Shown here: piece after piece, positions 41,497 through 50,440 of the stretch
Layout: the number at the start of each line of letters is the position of its first letter
Numbering within the stretch: position 1 is the stretch's first letter
The notes under the pieces: model-generated
What the model was told of the DNA's origin: nothing
The model's input: the letters and a program-made list of their open reading frames with translations, nothing else
Database searches by the model: none
DNA from: Streptomyces griseoluteus
GTDB taxonomy: Bacteria > Actinomycetota > Actinomycetes > Streptomycetales > Streptomycetaceae
Reading direction: 5' to 3'
Assembly (NCBI RefSeq): GCF_004784465.1
Contig: NZ_SRRU01000014.1
Location: 47,471-111,470, forward strand
DNA length: 64,000 bases
Position numbers and translations under genes: made by a program

Positions 41497-41514
41497 GAAA
41501 GCGAGGTGCGGGCG

Positions 41515-42129
41515 ATGACGGCCGAGGAGAAGACGCCGCGGGTCACCAAGCGGCGGGCGCGGACGCGGGCCGAACTGCTCGCCGCCGCCTTCGCGGTGTT
41601 CGCGGCCAAAGGGTTCGGGCGGGTCTCCATCGAGGAGGTCTGCGAGGCCGCCGGATACAGCCGCGGGGCCTTCTACTCCAACTTCGCCACGCTCGACGAG
41701 CTGTTCTTCGCCCTGTACCAGGAGCGCGCCGACCTCATCGCCGCCCAGGTCGCCGAGGCGCTCGCCCAGGACGGCCCCGCGCTGGACGTGGCCGCCTGTG
41801 TGGACCGCGTCGCCGAGGTGCTCCTCCTCGACGTGGACTGGCTGCTGGTGAAGACCGACTTCCTGGTGCACGCCGCCCGTGACCCGGCCGTCGCCGAGAC
41901 CCTGCTCCGGCACCGGGCCCGGCTGCGCGAGGCCGTCGCCGACCGGCTCCGGCGGGCCGAGGCCACCGCCGCTCCGCCCGGCGGAGTGGACGCGGCCGCC
42001 CGCGCGGTGGTCGCCGCCTATGACGGCGTCACCGTCCAGCTCCTGCTGGACAAGGACGTCGAGGCCGCCCGTGACTGGCTGAAACACCTGCTCACGCCCC
42101 TGCTGTCCGGCAGCGGCGACCCGGAATGA
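41515..42129 (+). CDS. TetR family transcriptional regulator
   Basis: A 204-residue TetR regulator. The HTH is VSIEEVCEAAGYSRGAFYSN followed by FATLDELFFALY. The C-terminal domain is helical. ATG 41515 has GCGAGG 8 bp upstream; a GTG at 41506 would add three residues. Its stop overlaps an upstream ATG of the next gene (ATGA), so it is co-transcribed with the FAD-dependent dehydrogenase it probably regulates. Repeated GATAC/GTATC half-sites lie directly upstream. Confidence 0.9.
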   Translation: MTAEEKTPRVTKRRARTRAELLAAAFAVFAAKGFGRVSIEEVCEAAGYSRGAFYSNFATLDELFFALYQERADLIAAQVAEALAQDGPALDVAACVDRVAEVLLLDVDWLLVKTDFLVHAARDPAVAETLLRHRARLREAVADRLRRAEATAAPPGGVDAAARAVVAAYDGVTVQLLLDKDVEAARDWLKHLLTPLLSGSGDPE

Positions 42130-42155
42130 ACGCTGGAACGAAGGACGAGGACTCC

Positions 42156-43829
42156 ATGGACGCGGACGTCATAGTCGTGGGAGCGGGCCTGGCCGGCCTG
42201 GTCGCGGCGCACGAACTCACCAGCCGGGGCCGGAAGGTGGCCCTGCTGGACCAGGAGAACGCCGCCAACCTCGGCGGCCAGGCGTTCTGGTCCTTCGGCG
42301 GCCTCTTCCTGGTCGACTCGCCCGAACAGCGCCGCCTCGGCGTCAAGGACTCCCTCGACCTCGCCTGGAACGACTGGCGGGGCAGCGCCGGCTTCGACCG
42401 GATCGACGACGAGGACTCCTGGGCGGTGCGCTGGGCCCGCGCCTACGTCGAGTTCGCGGCCGGGGAGAAGCGGTCCTGGCTGCGCGGCCACGGCATCGAA
42501 CTGCTGCCCACCGTCGGCTGGGCCGAGCGGGGTGACCTGCGCGCCGACGGCCACGGCAACTCCGTACCCCGCTTCCACGTCGCCTGGGGGACCGGTACCG
42601 GCGTGGTCGAGCCCTTCGTGCGGTACGCCCGGCAGGCGGCGGGGGACGGGCTGCTGACCTTCCACCACCGGCACCGTGTCGACGAGCTGCTCATCGACGG
42701 CACCACCGCGCGCGGGGTGCGCGGCACCCTGCTGGCTCCCGACGACTCGCCGCGCGGTGTGGCCTCCAGCCGGGAGACGGCCGGGGAGTTCGAGCTGACC
42801 GCGCAGGCCGTCGTCCTCACCACCGGCGGCATCGGCGCCAACCACGACATCGTGCGCCGCTACTGGCCCGACCGGCTCGGCACGCCCCCGGCCGACATGG
42901 TCACCGGCGTACCCGCCTACGTCGACGGCCGCATGCTCGACATCAGCGCGGAGGCCGGGGTACGCCTGGTCAACCGGGACCGCATGTGGCACTACACCGA
43001 GGGCCTCGCCAACTGGGACCCCATCTGGCCGGGCCACGGCATCCGCGTCCTGCCCGGCCCCTCCTCCATCTGGCTCGACGCGCGCGGCCGCCGCCTGCCC
43101 GACCCCTGTCTGCCCGGCTACGACACGCTGAGCACCCTGCGCCACCTGCGCACCACCGAGGATATCGCGGGCCACGACCACTCCTGGTTCGTCCTCACCC
43201 GGAAGATCATCGAGAAGGAGTTCGCGCTCTCCGGCTCCGAGCAGAACCCCGACATCACCGCCAAGGACCGCAAGGCCGTGCTCCGCGACCGGGTGCTGGG
43301 CAAGGGCGCCCCGGGGCCGGTGCGGGCGTTCCTGGACAAGGGCGAGGACTTCGTCACCGCCGGCACGCTGGAGGAACTGGTGGCCAGGATGAACGGCCTC
43401 ACCGGCGAGGCCCTGCTGGACCCGGCCGAGGTGCGCCGCCAGATCGAGGCCCGCGACCTCCAGATGGCCAACCCCTACAGCAAGGACTCCCAGGTCCAGG
43501 GCATCCGCAACGCCCGCCGCTACATCGGGGACCGGCTCGGCAGGGTCGCCGCGCCGCACCGCATCCTCGACCCCGAGGCGGGCCCGCTGATCGGGGTCCG
43601 GCTGCGCGTGCTGACCCGCAAGACCCTGGGCGGCATCCAGACCGACCTCGACTCCCGCGCCCTGGGGCTCGACGGCAGCCCGGTCGACGGGCTCTACGCG
43701 GCCGGTGAGGTCGCCGGCTTCGGCGGCGGAGGGGTGCACGGGTACAACGCGCTGGAGGGCACCTTCCTCGGCGGCTGCCTGTTCTCCGGCCGCGCCGCGG
43801 GCAGGGCGGCGGCCCGGCAGACCGGCTGA
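42156..43829 (+). CDS. FAD-binding dehydrogenase (KstD-like succinate dehydrogenase/fumarate reductase fold)
   Basis: A 557-residue flavoprotein. The N-terminal VIVVGAGLAGLVAAHEL is the FAD Rossmann motif. NLGGQAFWSFGGLFLVDSPE and the C-terminal GGIQTDLDSRALGLDG, LYAAGEVAGFGGGG and ALEGTFLGGCLFSGRAAG are typical of the FAD_binding_2 family that includes 3-ketosteroid dehydrogenases. The start at 42156 (MDADV) has GAGG upstream; ATG 42126, overlapping the TetR stop, is an alternative adding 10 residues. The substrate is unknown; steroid or other ring desaturation is possible. The TetR upstream probably controls it. Confidence 0.85.
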   Translation: MDADVIVVGAGLAGLVAAHELTSRGRKVALLDQENAANLGGQAFWSFGGLFLVDSPEQRRLGVKDSLDLAWNDWRGSAGFDRIDDEDSWAVRWARAYVEFAAGEKRSWLRGHGIELLPTVGWAERGDLRADGHGNSVPRFHVAWGTGTGVVEPFVRYARQAAGDGLLTFHHRHRVDELLIDGTTARGVRGTLLAPDDSPRGVASSRETAGEFELTAQAVVLTTGGIGANHDIVRRYWPDRLGTPPADMVTGVPAYVDGRMLDISAEAGVRLVNRDRMWHYTEGLANWDPIWPGHGIRVLPGPSSIWLDARGRRLPDPCLPGYDTLSTLRHLRTTEDIAGHDHSWFVLTRKIIEKEFALSGSEQNPDITAKDRKAVLRDRVLGKGAPGPVRAFLDKGEDFVTAGTLEELVARMNGLTGEALLDPAEVRRQIEARDLQMANPYSKDSQVQGIRNARRYIGDRLGRVAAPHRILDPEAGPLIGVRLRVLTRKTLGGIQTDLDSRALGLDGSPVDGLYAAGEVAGFGGGGVHGYNALEGTFLGGCLFSGRAAGRAAARQTG

Positions 43830-43875
43830 GGCGGCGCGACCGGGCCCCCGGCGGTCTGCTCCGGCAGGGTGCCGA

Positions 43876-43900
43876 GGGGCCTTCGGGACCTTCGGCTCCC
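43876..43900. promoter_or_regulatory. DosR/DevR-like motif upstream of the M1 peptidase
   Basis: The segment GGGGCCTTCGGGACCTTCGG, followed by CTCCC, contains two overlapping GGGMCC-like half-sites resembling dormancy-regulator boxes (GGGAC-N-GGNCCC). It lies about 95-115 bp upstream of GTG 43993. In a GC-rich genome such matches occur by chance. Confidence 0.25.
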
Positions 43901-43992
43901 CGTCGGCGCGATGCCCCTGGAGCGCAGGACAGCCGGGGGTCCGGCGCCCTAGTCTGTGGCGGAGCGATCATCCTCGTCCCGAAGGAGCGCAT

Positions 43993-45420
43993 GTGACGTC
44001 CTCCCGCCGCCCGGCCGCACGACGCCGCACCGCCCTCCTCCGGCGCGAGACCGTCCTCGCCACGGTCCCCCTCGCGGTCGCCGCCCTCCTCGGCTCCGCC
44101 GCTCCACTCGGCTCCGGCACCACCGGAGCACCGGGCGCCGGTGACCCTTACTTCCCGCTGAGCGGCAACGGCGGCTACCACGTACGCCACTACGACCTCA
44201 CGCTCGGCTACGACCCGGCCGGCCGGCACCTGGACGGCACCGCCGTCCTCACCGCCCGTGCCACCCAGCGCCTCAGCCGCTTCGACCTGGACCTGAGCGG
44301 CCTCACCGCGACCTCCGTGCGCGTCGGCCGCGAGGACGCCCGCTTCACCCGCAAGGGCCAGGAACTCGTCGTCACCCCCAAGAGCACCCTGCGCGAGGGG
44401 CAGGAGTTCAAGGTCACCGTCCGCTACAAGGGCACGCCGAAGCCGGTCACCGACCCGGACGGCTCGACCGACGGCTGGATTCCCACCGACGACGGCGCCT
44501 TCGTCGCGGGCCAGCCGCAGGGCGCCATGACGTGGTTCCCGGCCAACAACCACCCGCTGGACAAGGCGTCGTACGACTTCACCATCACCGTGCCCGAAGG
44601 CCGTACCGCCGTCGCCAACGGCGTGCTGCGCGGGCAGCGCACCGCGCACGGCCGCACCACCTTCCGCTGGCACCAGGCCGAGCCGATGGCCGCCTACCTG
44701 GCCACCGCCACCGTCGGCACCTTCACGGTCCGGCGCAGCACCCTGCCCGGCGGCATCCAGCTCTACGACGCCGTCGACCCCAGGGAGGCCCGCGCCGCCG
44801 ACCCGGTGGTGAAGAAGCTGCCCTCGGTGCTGAAGTGGGGGGCCGGACTGTTCGGCCCCTACCCCTACCGGGCGGCCGGCTCGATCGTCGACCACGCCCC
44901 GGACGTCGGCTACGCCCTGGAGACCCAGACCCGGCCGGTGTACAGCTCGGCGCCCGACCTGGACACCCTCGTGCACGAAACCGCCCACCAGTGGTTCGGT
45001 GACTCCGTCTCGCTGACGAAGTGGCAGGACATCTGGCTCAATGAGGGCTTCGCCAGCTACACCGAGTGGCTCTACGAGGAGCAGCACGGCGGCGACAGCG
45101 CCCAGAAGACCTTCGACGGCCTGTACGCCCGCCCCGCCAAGGACAAGCTGTGGGCCTACCCGCCCGGCGACCCCGGCGACGGCGGCAAGATCTTCGGCGA
45201 CCCCGTCTACGACCGGGGCGCGATGGCCGTGCACCAGGTGCGCAAGACCGTCGGCGACCGCGCCTTCCTGCGCATCCTGCGCGCCTGGGCCGCCCAGCAC
45301 CGCGACGGCCATGGCACGACCGAGCAGTTCACCCGGCTCGCCGAGAAGGAGTCCGGCAAGAAGGTCGCCCCGGTCCTGCACACCTGGCTCTACACCAAGG
45401 GCAAGCCGAAGACCGCCTGA
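43993..45420 (+). CDS. Secreted M1-family metallopeptidase
   Basis: A 475-residue aminopeptidase N-like protein. The N-terminal RRRTALLRRETVLATVPLA with the following Ala-rich stretch looks like a signal peptide. A beta-sandwich domain follows (about 50-210). The catalytic zinc motif is HETAH at residue 328-332 (LVHETAHQWFGDSV), with the third ligand Glu in LNEGFASYTEWLYE. The GxMEN exopeptidase motif of classical M1 enzymes is not obvious; the matching area reads VGYALETQT. GTG 43993 has AAGGAG 5 bp upstream. Probably an extracellular or surface peptidase. Confidence 0.88.
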   Translation: MTSSRRPAARRRTALLRRETVLATVPLAVAALLGSAAPLGSGTTGAPGAGDPYFPLSGNGGYHVRHYDLTLGYDPAGRHLDGTAVLTARATQRLSRFDLDLSGLTATSVRVGREDARFTRKGQELVVTPKSTLREGQEFKVTVRYKGTPKPVTDPDGSTDGWIPTDDGAFVAGQPQGAMTWFPANNHPLDKASYDFTITVPEGRTAVANGVLRGQRTAHGRTTFRWHQAEPMAAYLATATVGTFTVRRSTLPGGIQLYDAVDPREARAADPVVKKLPSVLKWGAGLFGPYPYRAAGSIVDHAPDVGYALETQTRPVYSSAPDLDTLVHETAHQWFGDSVSLTKWQDIWLNEGFASYTEWLYEEQHGGDSAQKTFDGLYARPAKDKLWAYPPGDPGDGGKIFGDPVYDRGAMAVHQVRKTVGDRAFLRILRAWAAQHRDGHGTTEQFTRLAEKESGKKVAPVLHTWLYTKGKPKTA

Positions 45421-45423
45421 CGG

Positions 45424-46644
45424 TCACTGCTCGCGCAGCCCCCACGGGGAGCCGTACGCGGTCAGCAGGTCCAGGAAGGGGCGGGCGGGGAAGGCCTCCG
45501 GGCCCAGCACGCCCGCGCCCGACCAGGCGCCGGTGGCGAGGAGTTCGAGGGCGACGACCGGGTTCACGGCCGTCTGCCAGACCACGGCCTGGGAACCGTA
45601 CTCGGCCATCGACCACTCGTTGTCGACCACGTGGTAGAGGTACACCTCGCGCGGCGCCCCGTCCTTGGTGCCCCGGACCCAGGTGCCCGCGCAGGTCTTG
45701 CCGCGCATCCGGTCGCCCAGCGTCGCCGGGTCGGGCAGCCCGGCGGCCACCACGTCACGCGGCGAGACCGCCACCGGACCGTCCGGGCCCGGCACGGTCA
45801 CCGGAACGGTGCGGTCCAGGCCCAACTGGTGCAGCGTGCGCAGCGTGTCGGTGAACTCGCGGCCCAGCCCGTACTTGAAGGTGACCCGCCGTGCGTCCGT
45901 CCAGCGCGGTATCAGCAGCACCTCCTCGTGCTCGACGTTCACGCACTCCACCGGGCCGATGCCCTCGGGGAAGTCGAACACCTCCGGCTCGCTGAACGGC
46001 TCGGTGGTGAACCAGCCGCGCCCCTCCTCGTAGACCACCGGCGGGTTCAGGCACTCCTCGATCGTGGTCCAGATGCTGAAGGAGGGCGCGAAGTCGTAGC
46101 CGTCCACGGTGAGGTTGGCGCCGTCGCGGACGCCGATCTCCTCGATGGTGTCGAAGAGTTCGTCCGCCGCGTACCGGGCGAACACGTCGGACAGGCCGGG
46201 CTCCACGCCCATGCCCACCAGCGCCAGCGCGCCCGCCCGCTCCCAGTCGGCGGCGAGCGCGAACTGCTCGTCGCCGAGCTTCACCCCGCACTCCTCGTAC
46301 GGGCGCTCCGGGTGCGGCCGGGACAGCGACATCGCCATGTCGACATAGGTGGCCCCGGCCTCGCGGGCGGCCCGGAACAGCGGCATCACGAATCTGGGGT
46401 CGGTGGCATTCAGCAGCACGTCGCAGCCGTGCCGGGCGAGCAGCCCGGCGACCGCCGCCTCGTCGGCCGCGTCCACCCGCTCGGGTACGAACCGGTCCGC
46501 GTCCGCGCCGAGGGCCGCGACGGCCGCCTCCGCGCGGGCGGGGTCGTAGTCGGCCACCACCATCAGGTCGAAGAACGGACGGCGGGCCGCGATCCGGGTG
46601 ACGGCGGTGCCCACACCACCGGCGCCCACGAGCAGTACACGCAT
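45424..46644 (-). CDS. Saccharopine dehydrogenase-family oxidoreductase
   Basis: A 406-residue NAD(P)-binding oxidoreductase of the Lys9/saccharopine dehydrogenase superfamily. The N-terminal VLLVGAGGVGTAVTRIAARR is the Rossmann motif. The middle has VEPGLSDVFARYAADELFD and the C-terminal part has GTWVRGTKDGAPREVYLYHV. The family also includes carboxynorspermidine and homospermidine dehydrogenases, so the substrate remains open. The start at 46644 places the GxGxxG motif at the N-terminus. It converges on the M1 peptidase and is divergent from a TetR gene at 46786. Confidence 0.85.
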   Translation of the reverse strand: MRVLLVGAGGVGTAVTRIAARRPFFDLMVVADYDPARAEAAVAALGADADRFVPERVDAADEAAVAGLLARHGCDVLLNATDPRFVMPLFRAAREAGATYVDMAMSLSRPHPERPYEECGVKLGDEQFALAADWERAGALALVGMGVEPGLSDVFARYAADELFDTIEEIGVRDGANLTVDGYDFAPSFSIWTTIEECLNPPVVYEEGRGWFTTEPFSEPEVFDFPEGIGPVECVNVEHEEVLLIPRWTDARRVTFKYGLGREFTDTLRTLHQLGLDRTVPVTVPGPDGPVAVSPRDVVAAGLPDPATLGDRMRGKTCAGTWVRGTKDGAPREVYLYHVVDNEWSMAEYGSQAVVWQTAVNPVVALELLATGAWSGAGVLGPEAFPARPFLDLLTAYGSPWGLREQ

Positions 46645-46785
46645 GACGGAAACTCCCTGCCTGACACGGACGGAGAACGAGAACGGGACAGGCGCGCCTT
46701 GCCGTGAATCCAACGCCCCGCGTCACGTTAAGGTCAATGGCGTTGGCATAAGGACCGCAAGGACCACCGCAGAGAGGGCCCCGCC

Positions 46786-47508
46786 GTGCCCAAACCCGTC
46801 GTGCCCGAGGAGAAGCGCCGCAGGCGCCGGCCCACCCGCAGCGGCACCGTGCTCACCGAGGAACTGATCGTCACCACCGCGCTGCGCCTGCTGCGCGAGC
46901 ACGGCAGCGCCGGGCTCACCGCGCGCCGCCTCGGCCTCGCCCTGGACTGCGACCCCAGCACCCTCTACCGGTACTTCCGGGGCATGGACGACCTCACCCT
47001 GGCCATCGGGGACGCCCTCATCGGCCAGGCCCTCGACGGCTGGCGCCGCACCGGCCGATGGCGCGCCGACCTGCGCGCCATCGGCACCCGCATCCACGCC
47101 GCCTACGTCGCCCACCCCCAGGCGGCGCTGCTGACCGTCAGCCGGGTCACCGGCCGCGCCCATGAACTCGCCGTCGACGAGGCGGTCCTCGACGTGCTCG
47201 CCCGCGCCGGGTTCCCGCTGGCCGAGGCGGTACGGGTCTACCACGCCTTCATCGACCAGACCCTCGCCTTCGCCGCCCTGGACGCCGCCACCCTGGCCCT
47301 GCCCAGCGCCTCGCAGCGGGCCGACGAGGACCAGTGGCACTCCACCTACGCCCGGCTGCCCCGCTCCACCCACCCGCGCATCGCGGAGGCCGCCCCGCTG
47401 CTCGCCCGGCAGATGGTGCACAGCGCCTACCCGACCGCGCTGGAGATGCTGCTGGACAGCGCGGCCGCCCGGCTCAGCGGCGCAGCGTCCGCGCCGCCGT
47501 CGCGCTGA
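46786..47508 (+). CDS. TetR family transcriptional regulator
   Basis: A 240-residue regulator. A basic N-terminus (EEKRRRRRPTRSG) precedes an HTH in LTARRLGLALDCDPSTLYRY. The C-terminal ligand domain is TetR_C-like (IHAAYVAHPQAALLTVSRVT). GTG 46786 is preceded by AGAGAGGG. It is divergent from the saccharopine-dehydrogenase-like gene across 141 bp and may repress it. Its 3' end overlaps the convergent LysG gene by 35 bp. Confidence 0.85.
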   Translation: MPKPVVPEEKRRRRRPTRSGTVLTEELIVTTALRLLREHGSAGLTARRLGLALDCDPSTLYRYFRGMDDLTLAIGDALIGQALDGWRRTGRWRADLRAIGTRIHAAYVAHPQAALLTVSRVTGRAHELAVDEAVLDVLARAGFPLAEAVRVYHAFIDQTLAFAALDAATLALPSASQRADEDQWHSTYARLPRSTHPRIAEAAPLLARQMVHSAYPTALEMLLDSAAARLSGAASAPPSR

Positions 47509-48355
47509 CCGCCTCGGCGAGCGCCGCCAGCGCGGGGGAGTCCAGCCGCCACTGCTGCCAGTACAGCGCGACGTCCAGCCACCGCCCCGGCGCGAGCGGC
47601 ACGACCCGGCCCGCCGCCAGCAGCGGCTCCGCCTGCGACTCCGGGACCATCCCCCAGCCGAGCCCGCGCGCCACCGACTCGGCGAATCCCTCCGAGGTCG
47701 GCACGTAGTGCCGCACCGGGCCCGCGCCCGGCCCGCCGAGCCCGCGTACGAAGGCGTCCTGGAGGCCGTCCTTGTCGTCGAAGACCATCACCGGCAGCGC
47801 GCCCAGCGCCTCGGCGAGCAGCCCGGACGGCAGCCGCGCGGCCAGCTCCGGCGCCGCCACCGGCAGATACCGCAGCCGTCCCAGCGGACGCACCGAGCAG
47901 CCGGGCACCGGCTCCGCCGACCCCGTCACCGCCGCCATCACCAGACCCTCGCGCAGCAGCGCGGCCGTGTGGTCCTCGTCCTCCCGGCGCAGCTCGAAAC
48001 TGAGCCCCGGCACCTCGGTGAGCGCGTCCAGGAACCAGGTCGCCAGGGAGTCGGCGTTCACCGCGACCGACACCCGCGTCGGCTCCCCGGCACCGCTCAT
48101 CCCCAGCTCGTCCCGCGCGTCCCGCTCCAGCCGGGCGAGCTGGCGGGCGTACCGCACCAGGACCGTGCCGGAGTCGGTCGGCCGGACCGGCTTGGTGCGC
48201 TGGAGCAGCACCCGGCCGGTGCGCTGTTCCAGCGCCTTGACCCGCTGGCTCACCGCGGACGGCGTCACATGCAGCGCGGCGGCGGCCGCGTCGAAGGTGC
48301 CCTCGTCCACCACCGCCAGCAGCGTCCGCACCTGCTCCAGGGGAAGCTCGTTCAT
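47474..48355 (-). CDS. LysG/ArgP-type LysR regulator
   Basis: A 293-residue LysR regulator of the ArgP (IciA/LysG) branch. The HTH comprises LEQVRTLLAVVDEGTFDAAA and HVTPSAVSQRVKALEQRTG. The effector domain carries VSVAVNADSLATWFLDALTE, the known ArgP/LysG signature. LysG activates the amino-acid exporter gene lysE in response to lysine or arginine. Here lysE is divergent at 48425, with a dyad in the 69-bp gap. ATG 48355 is used; a GTG one codon upstream is possible. Confidence 0.9.
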   Translation of the reverse strand: MNELPLEQVRTLLAVVDEGTFDAAAAALHVTPSAVSQRVKALEQRTGRVLLQRTKPVRPTDSGTVLVRYARQLARLERDARDELGMSGAGEPTRVSVAVNADSLATWFLDALTEVPGLSFELRREDEDHTAALLREGLVMAAVTGSAEPVPGCSVRPLGRLRYLPVAAPELAARLPSGLLAEALGALPVMVFDDKDGLQDAFVRGLGGPGAGPVRHYVPTSEGFAESVARGLGWGMVPESQAEPLLAAGRVVPLAPGRWLDVALYWQQWRLDSPALAALAEAVSATAARTLRR

Positions 48356-48361
48356 CACGAG

Positions 48362-48389
48362 AGCTAAGGGTACGTAAGAATCTTTAGCT
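48362..48389. promoter_or_regulatory. Candidate LysG binding dyad
   Basis: AGCTAA-N16-TTAGCT lies centrally in the 69-bp lysG-lysE intergenic region. The position and divergent gene order fit the activator site of a LysG-LysE pair. Confidence 0.5.
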
Positions 48390-48424
48390 GTACGCGCGGT
48401 GATCCGGTCCTTAACGTCGAGGGC

Positions 48425-49042
48425 ATGAACAACGCGCTCACCGCCGCGGCCGCGGGCTTCGGCACCGGTCTCTCCCTCATCGTCGCCATCGGCGCCCAGA
48501 ACGCCTTCGTCCTGCGCCAGGGGGTCCGCCGGCACGCCGTCCTGGCCGTGGTGGGCATCTGCGCGCTCTCGGACGCCGTGCTCATCGCCCTCGGCGTCGC
48601 GGGGGTCGGCGCCGTCGTGGTGGCCTGGCCGGACGCGGTACGGGCGGTCGGCATCGTCGGCGGCGTCTTCCTGCTGTGCTACGGCGCCCTCGCCGCCCGG
48701 CGCGTCCTGCGCCCCGGCACCGGCGGGCTGAGCACGGACGGCGAGGCGGCCGGGTCGATCCGGCGCGCGGTGCTCACCTGCCTGGCGATGACCTGGCTCA
48801 ACCCGCACGTCTACCTGGACACCGTCTTCCTGGTCGGCTCCCTGGCCGCCGACCGGGGCCCGCTGCGCTGGACCTTCGGGCTGGGCGCGGCGCTGGCCAG
48901 CCTGTGCTGGTTCGCCGCCCTCGGCCTCGGTGCCCGGCTGCTCGGCCGGGTGCTGGCCCGTCCCGCCGCCTGGCGGGTGCTGGACGGGCTGGTCGCCGTC
49001 ACCATGCTGGGTCTCGGGACGATGCTGCTGATCGGCACCTGA
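48425..49042 (+). CDS. LysE/ArgO-type amino acid exporter
   Basis: A 205-residue membrane protein with five or six helices. Family marks are SLIVAIGAQNAFVLRQGVRR near the start and TCLAMTWLNPHVYLDTVFLV in the middle. It exports lysine and/or arginine to protect against overload when peptides are degraded. It is divergent from its probable activator LysG. ATG 48425 is preceded by CGAGGGC. Confidence 0.9.
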   Translation: MNNALTAAAAGFGTGLSLIVAIGAQNAFVLRQGVRRHAVLAVVGICALSDAVLIALGVAGVGAVVVAWPDAVRAVGIVGGVFLLCYGALAARRVLRPGTGGLSTDGEAAGSIRRAVLTCLAMTWLNPHVYLDTVFLVGSLAADRGPLRWTFGLGAALASLCWFAALGLGARLLGRVLARPAAWRVLDGLVAVTMLGLGTMLLIGT

Positions 49043-49127
49043 GGAGGCAAAGGGTTCGGCTTTCGCCGGGCGTTGCTGCGATAGTGAGGCCCGAAATCGA
49101 AAGATGTATCGAGCAACCAGGACCTCC

Positions 49128-50432
49128 GTGGACACGAGCGAGAGCAGCAGCACCACCGACGCGGGCACGACCGGGACGCCCGGAGGGGACCCGCCGGCAC
49201 GCGGCTGGCGCCGCTGGGCGATGGACACCCGCCCCCTGCGCATCCCGGCCTACCGGCGCCTGTGGTCGTCGACCATCGTCACCGCCGTCGGCAGCCAGCT
49301 CACCGCGGTCGCCGTGCCCAAGCAGATCTACGACATCACCCAGTCCTCGGCCTGGGTCGGCTACGCCAGCCTCGCCGGGCTCGTGCCCATGGTGGTCTTC
49401 GCGCTGTGGGGCGGAGCCGTCGCGGACACCGTGGACCGGCGCAAGCTGCTGCTGGTCACCAACATCGGCATCGCGGTGACCTCGCTGCTGTTCTGGGCCC
49501 AGGCCGTCACCGGCCTCGACTCGGTGCCGGTGCTGATGGTCCTGCTCGCCGCCCAGCAGGCGTTCTTCGGCCTCAACCAGCCCGCCCGCAGCGCCTCCGT
49601 CGCCCGGCTCGTCCCGGCCGGGGAACTGCCCGCGGCCAACGCGCTCGGCACCACCGTCATGCAGACCGGCCTGGTAGCCGGCCCGCTGCTCGCCGGTGTG
49701 CTGATCCCGGTCGTCGGACTGCCCGAGCTGTACCTCATCGACGCCGTCGCGCTGACCTTCACGGTGTGGGCGGTGTTCCGGCTGCCCGCCCTGCCCCCGC
49801 TCGGCGAGGGCACCGCCCGGCGTGCCGGGGTGCGGGAGATCGCGGCCGGGTTCCGGTACATCGCCGGGCACACGGTGCTGCTGCTGTCCTTCCTCGCCGA
49901 CATCGTCGCCATGGTCTTCGGCATGCCCCGCGCCCTCTTCCCGCAACTGGCCGCGCAGACCTACGGCGCCTGGGGCTCGGGGCTCGCGCTCGGACTGCTC
50001 TTCGCCGCCATCCCGGTCGGCTCGGTGCTCGGCGGCCTGTTCTCCGGCGTGTTCTCGCGGGCCCGCAGGCACGGACTCATGGTCATCGGCTCGGTGGTCG
50101 GCTGGGGGCTCGCCGTCGTCGGGTTCGGGCTGAGCGGCAACCTCTGGGTGGCCGTCGCCTTCCTCGCCGCCGGAGGCGTGGCCGACATGGTCTCCATGGT
50201 CTTCCGGGGCGCCATCCTGCTCTCCGCCGCGACCGACGAGATGCGCGGCCGGATGCAGGGCGTCTTCACGGTGGTCGTCGCCGGCGGCCCCCGCCTCGCC
50301 GACGTCCTGCACGGCACCGCCGGATCACTGTTCGGCACCCGCGCAGCCGTCGCGGGCGGTGGGGCGCTGGTGGTCGTCGTCATGCTGGCGCTGGCCGCCG
50401 CCATGCCCGCGCTGCGCCGCTACCGGATCTGA
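49128..50432 (+). CDS. MFS transporter (EntS-like)
   Basis: A 434-residue MFS protein with about 11-12 helices, resembling EntS/MefA-type exporters (DITQSSAWVGYASLAGLVPM, ADTVDRRKLLLVTNIGIAV). GTG 49128 has AGGA at close range, matching TSVDTS as a natural soluble N-terminus; ATG 49104 adds eight residues. Its substrate could be a siderophore or drug. No siderophore genes are adjacent. It converges on the cNMP-binding gene with 8 bp between stops. Confidence 0.87.
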   Translation: MDTSESSSTTDAGTTGTPGGDPPARGWRRWAMDTRPLRIPAYRRLWSSTIVTAVGSQLTAVAVPKQIYDITQSSAWVGYASLAGLVPMVVFALWGGAVADTVDRRKLLLVTNIGIAVTSLLFWAQAVTGLDSVPVLMVLLAAQQAFFGLNQPARSASVARLVPAGELPAANALGTTVMQTGLVAGPLLAGVLIPVVGLPELYLIDAVALTFTVWAVFRLPALPPLGEGTARRAGVREIAAGFRYIAGHTVLLLSFLADIVAMVFGMPRALFPQLAAQTYGAWGSGLALGLLFAAIPVGSVLGGLFSGVFSRARRHGLMVIGSVVGWGLAVVGFGLSGNLWVAVAFLAAGGVADMVSMVFRGAILLSAATDEMRGRMQGVFTVVVAGGPRLADVLHGTAGSLFGTRAAVAGGGALVVVVMLALAAAMPALRRYRI

Positions 50433-50440
50433 CCGGGACC

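Noticed and set aside
48350..48373. GTTC-N14-GGGTAC as a stress-sigma promoter for lysE
   Set aside because: The -35 has a mismatch and overlaps the lysG start codon; the LysG dyad explains the region better.
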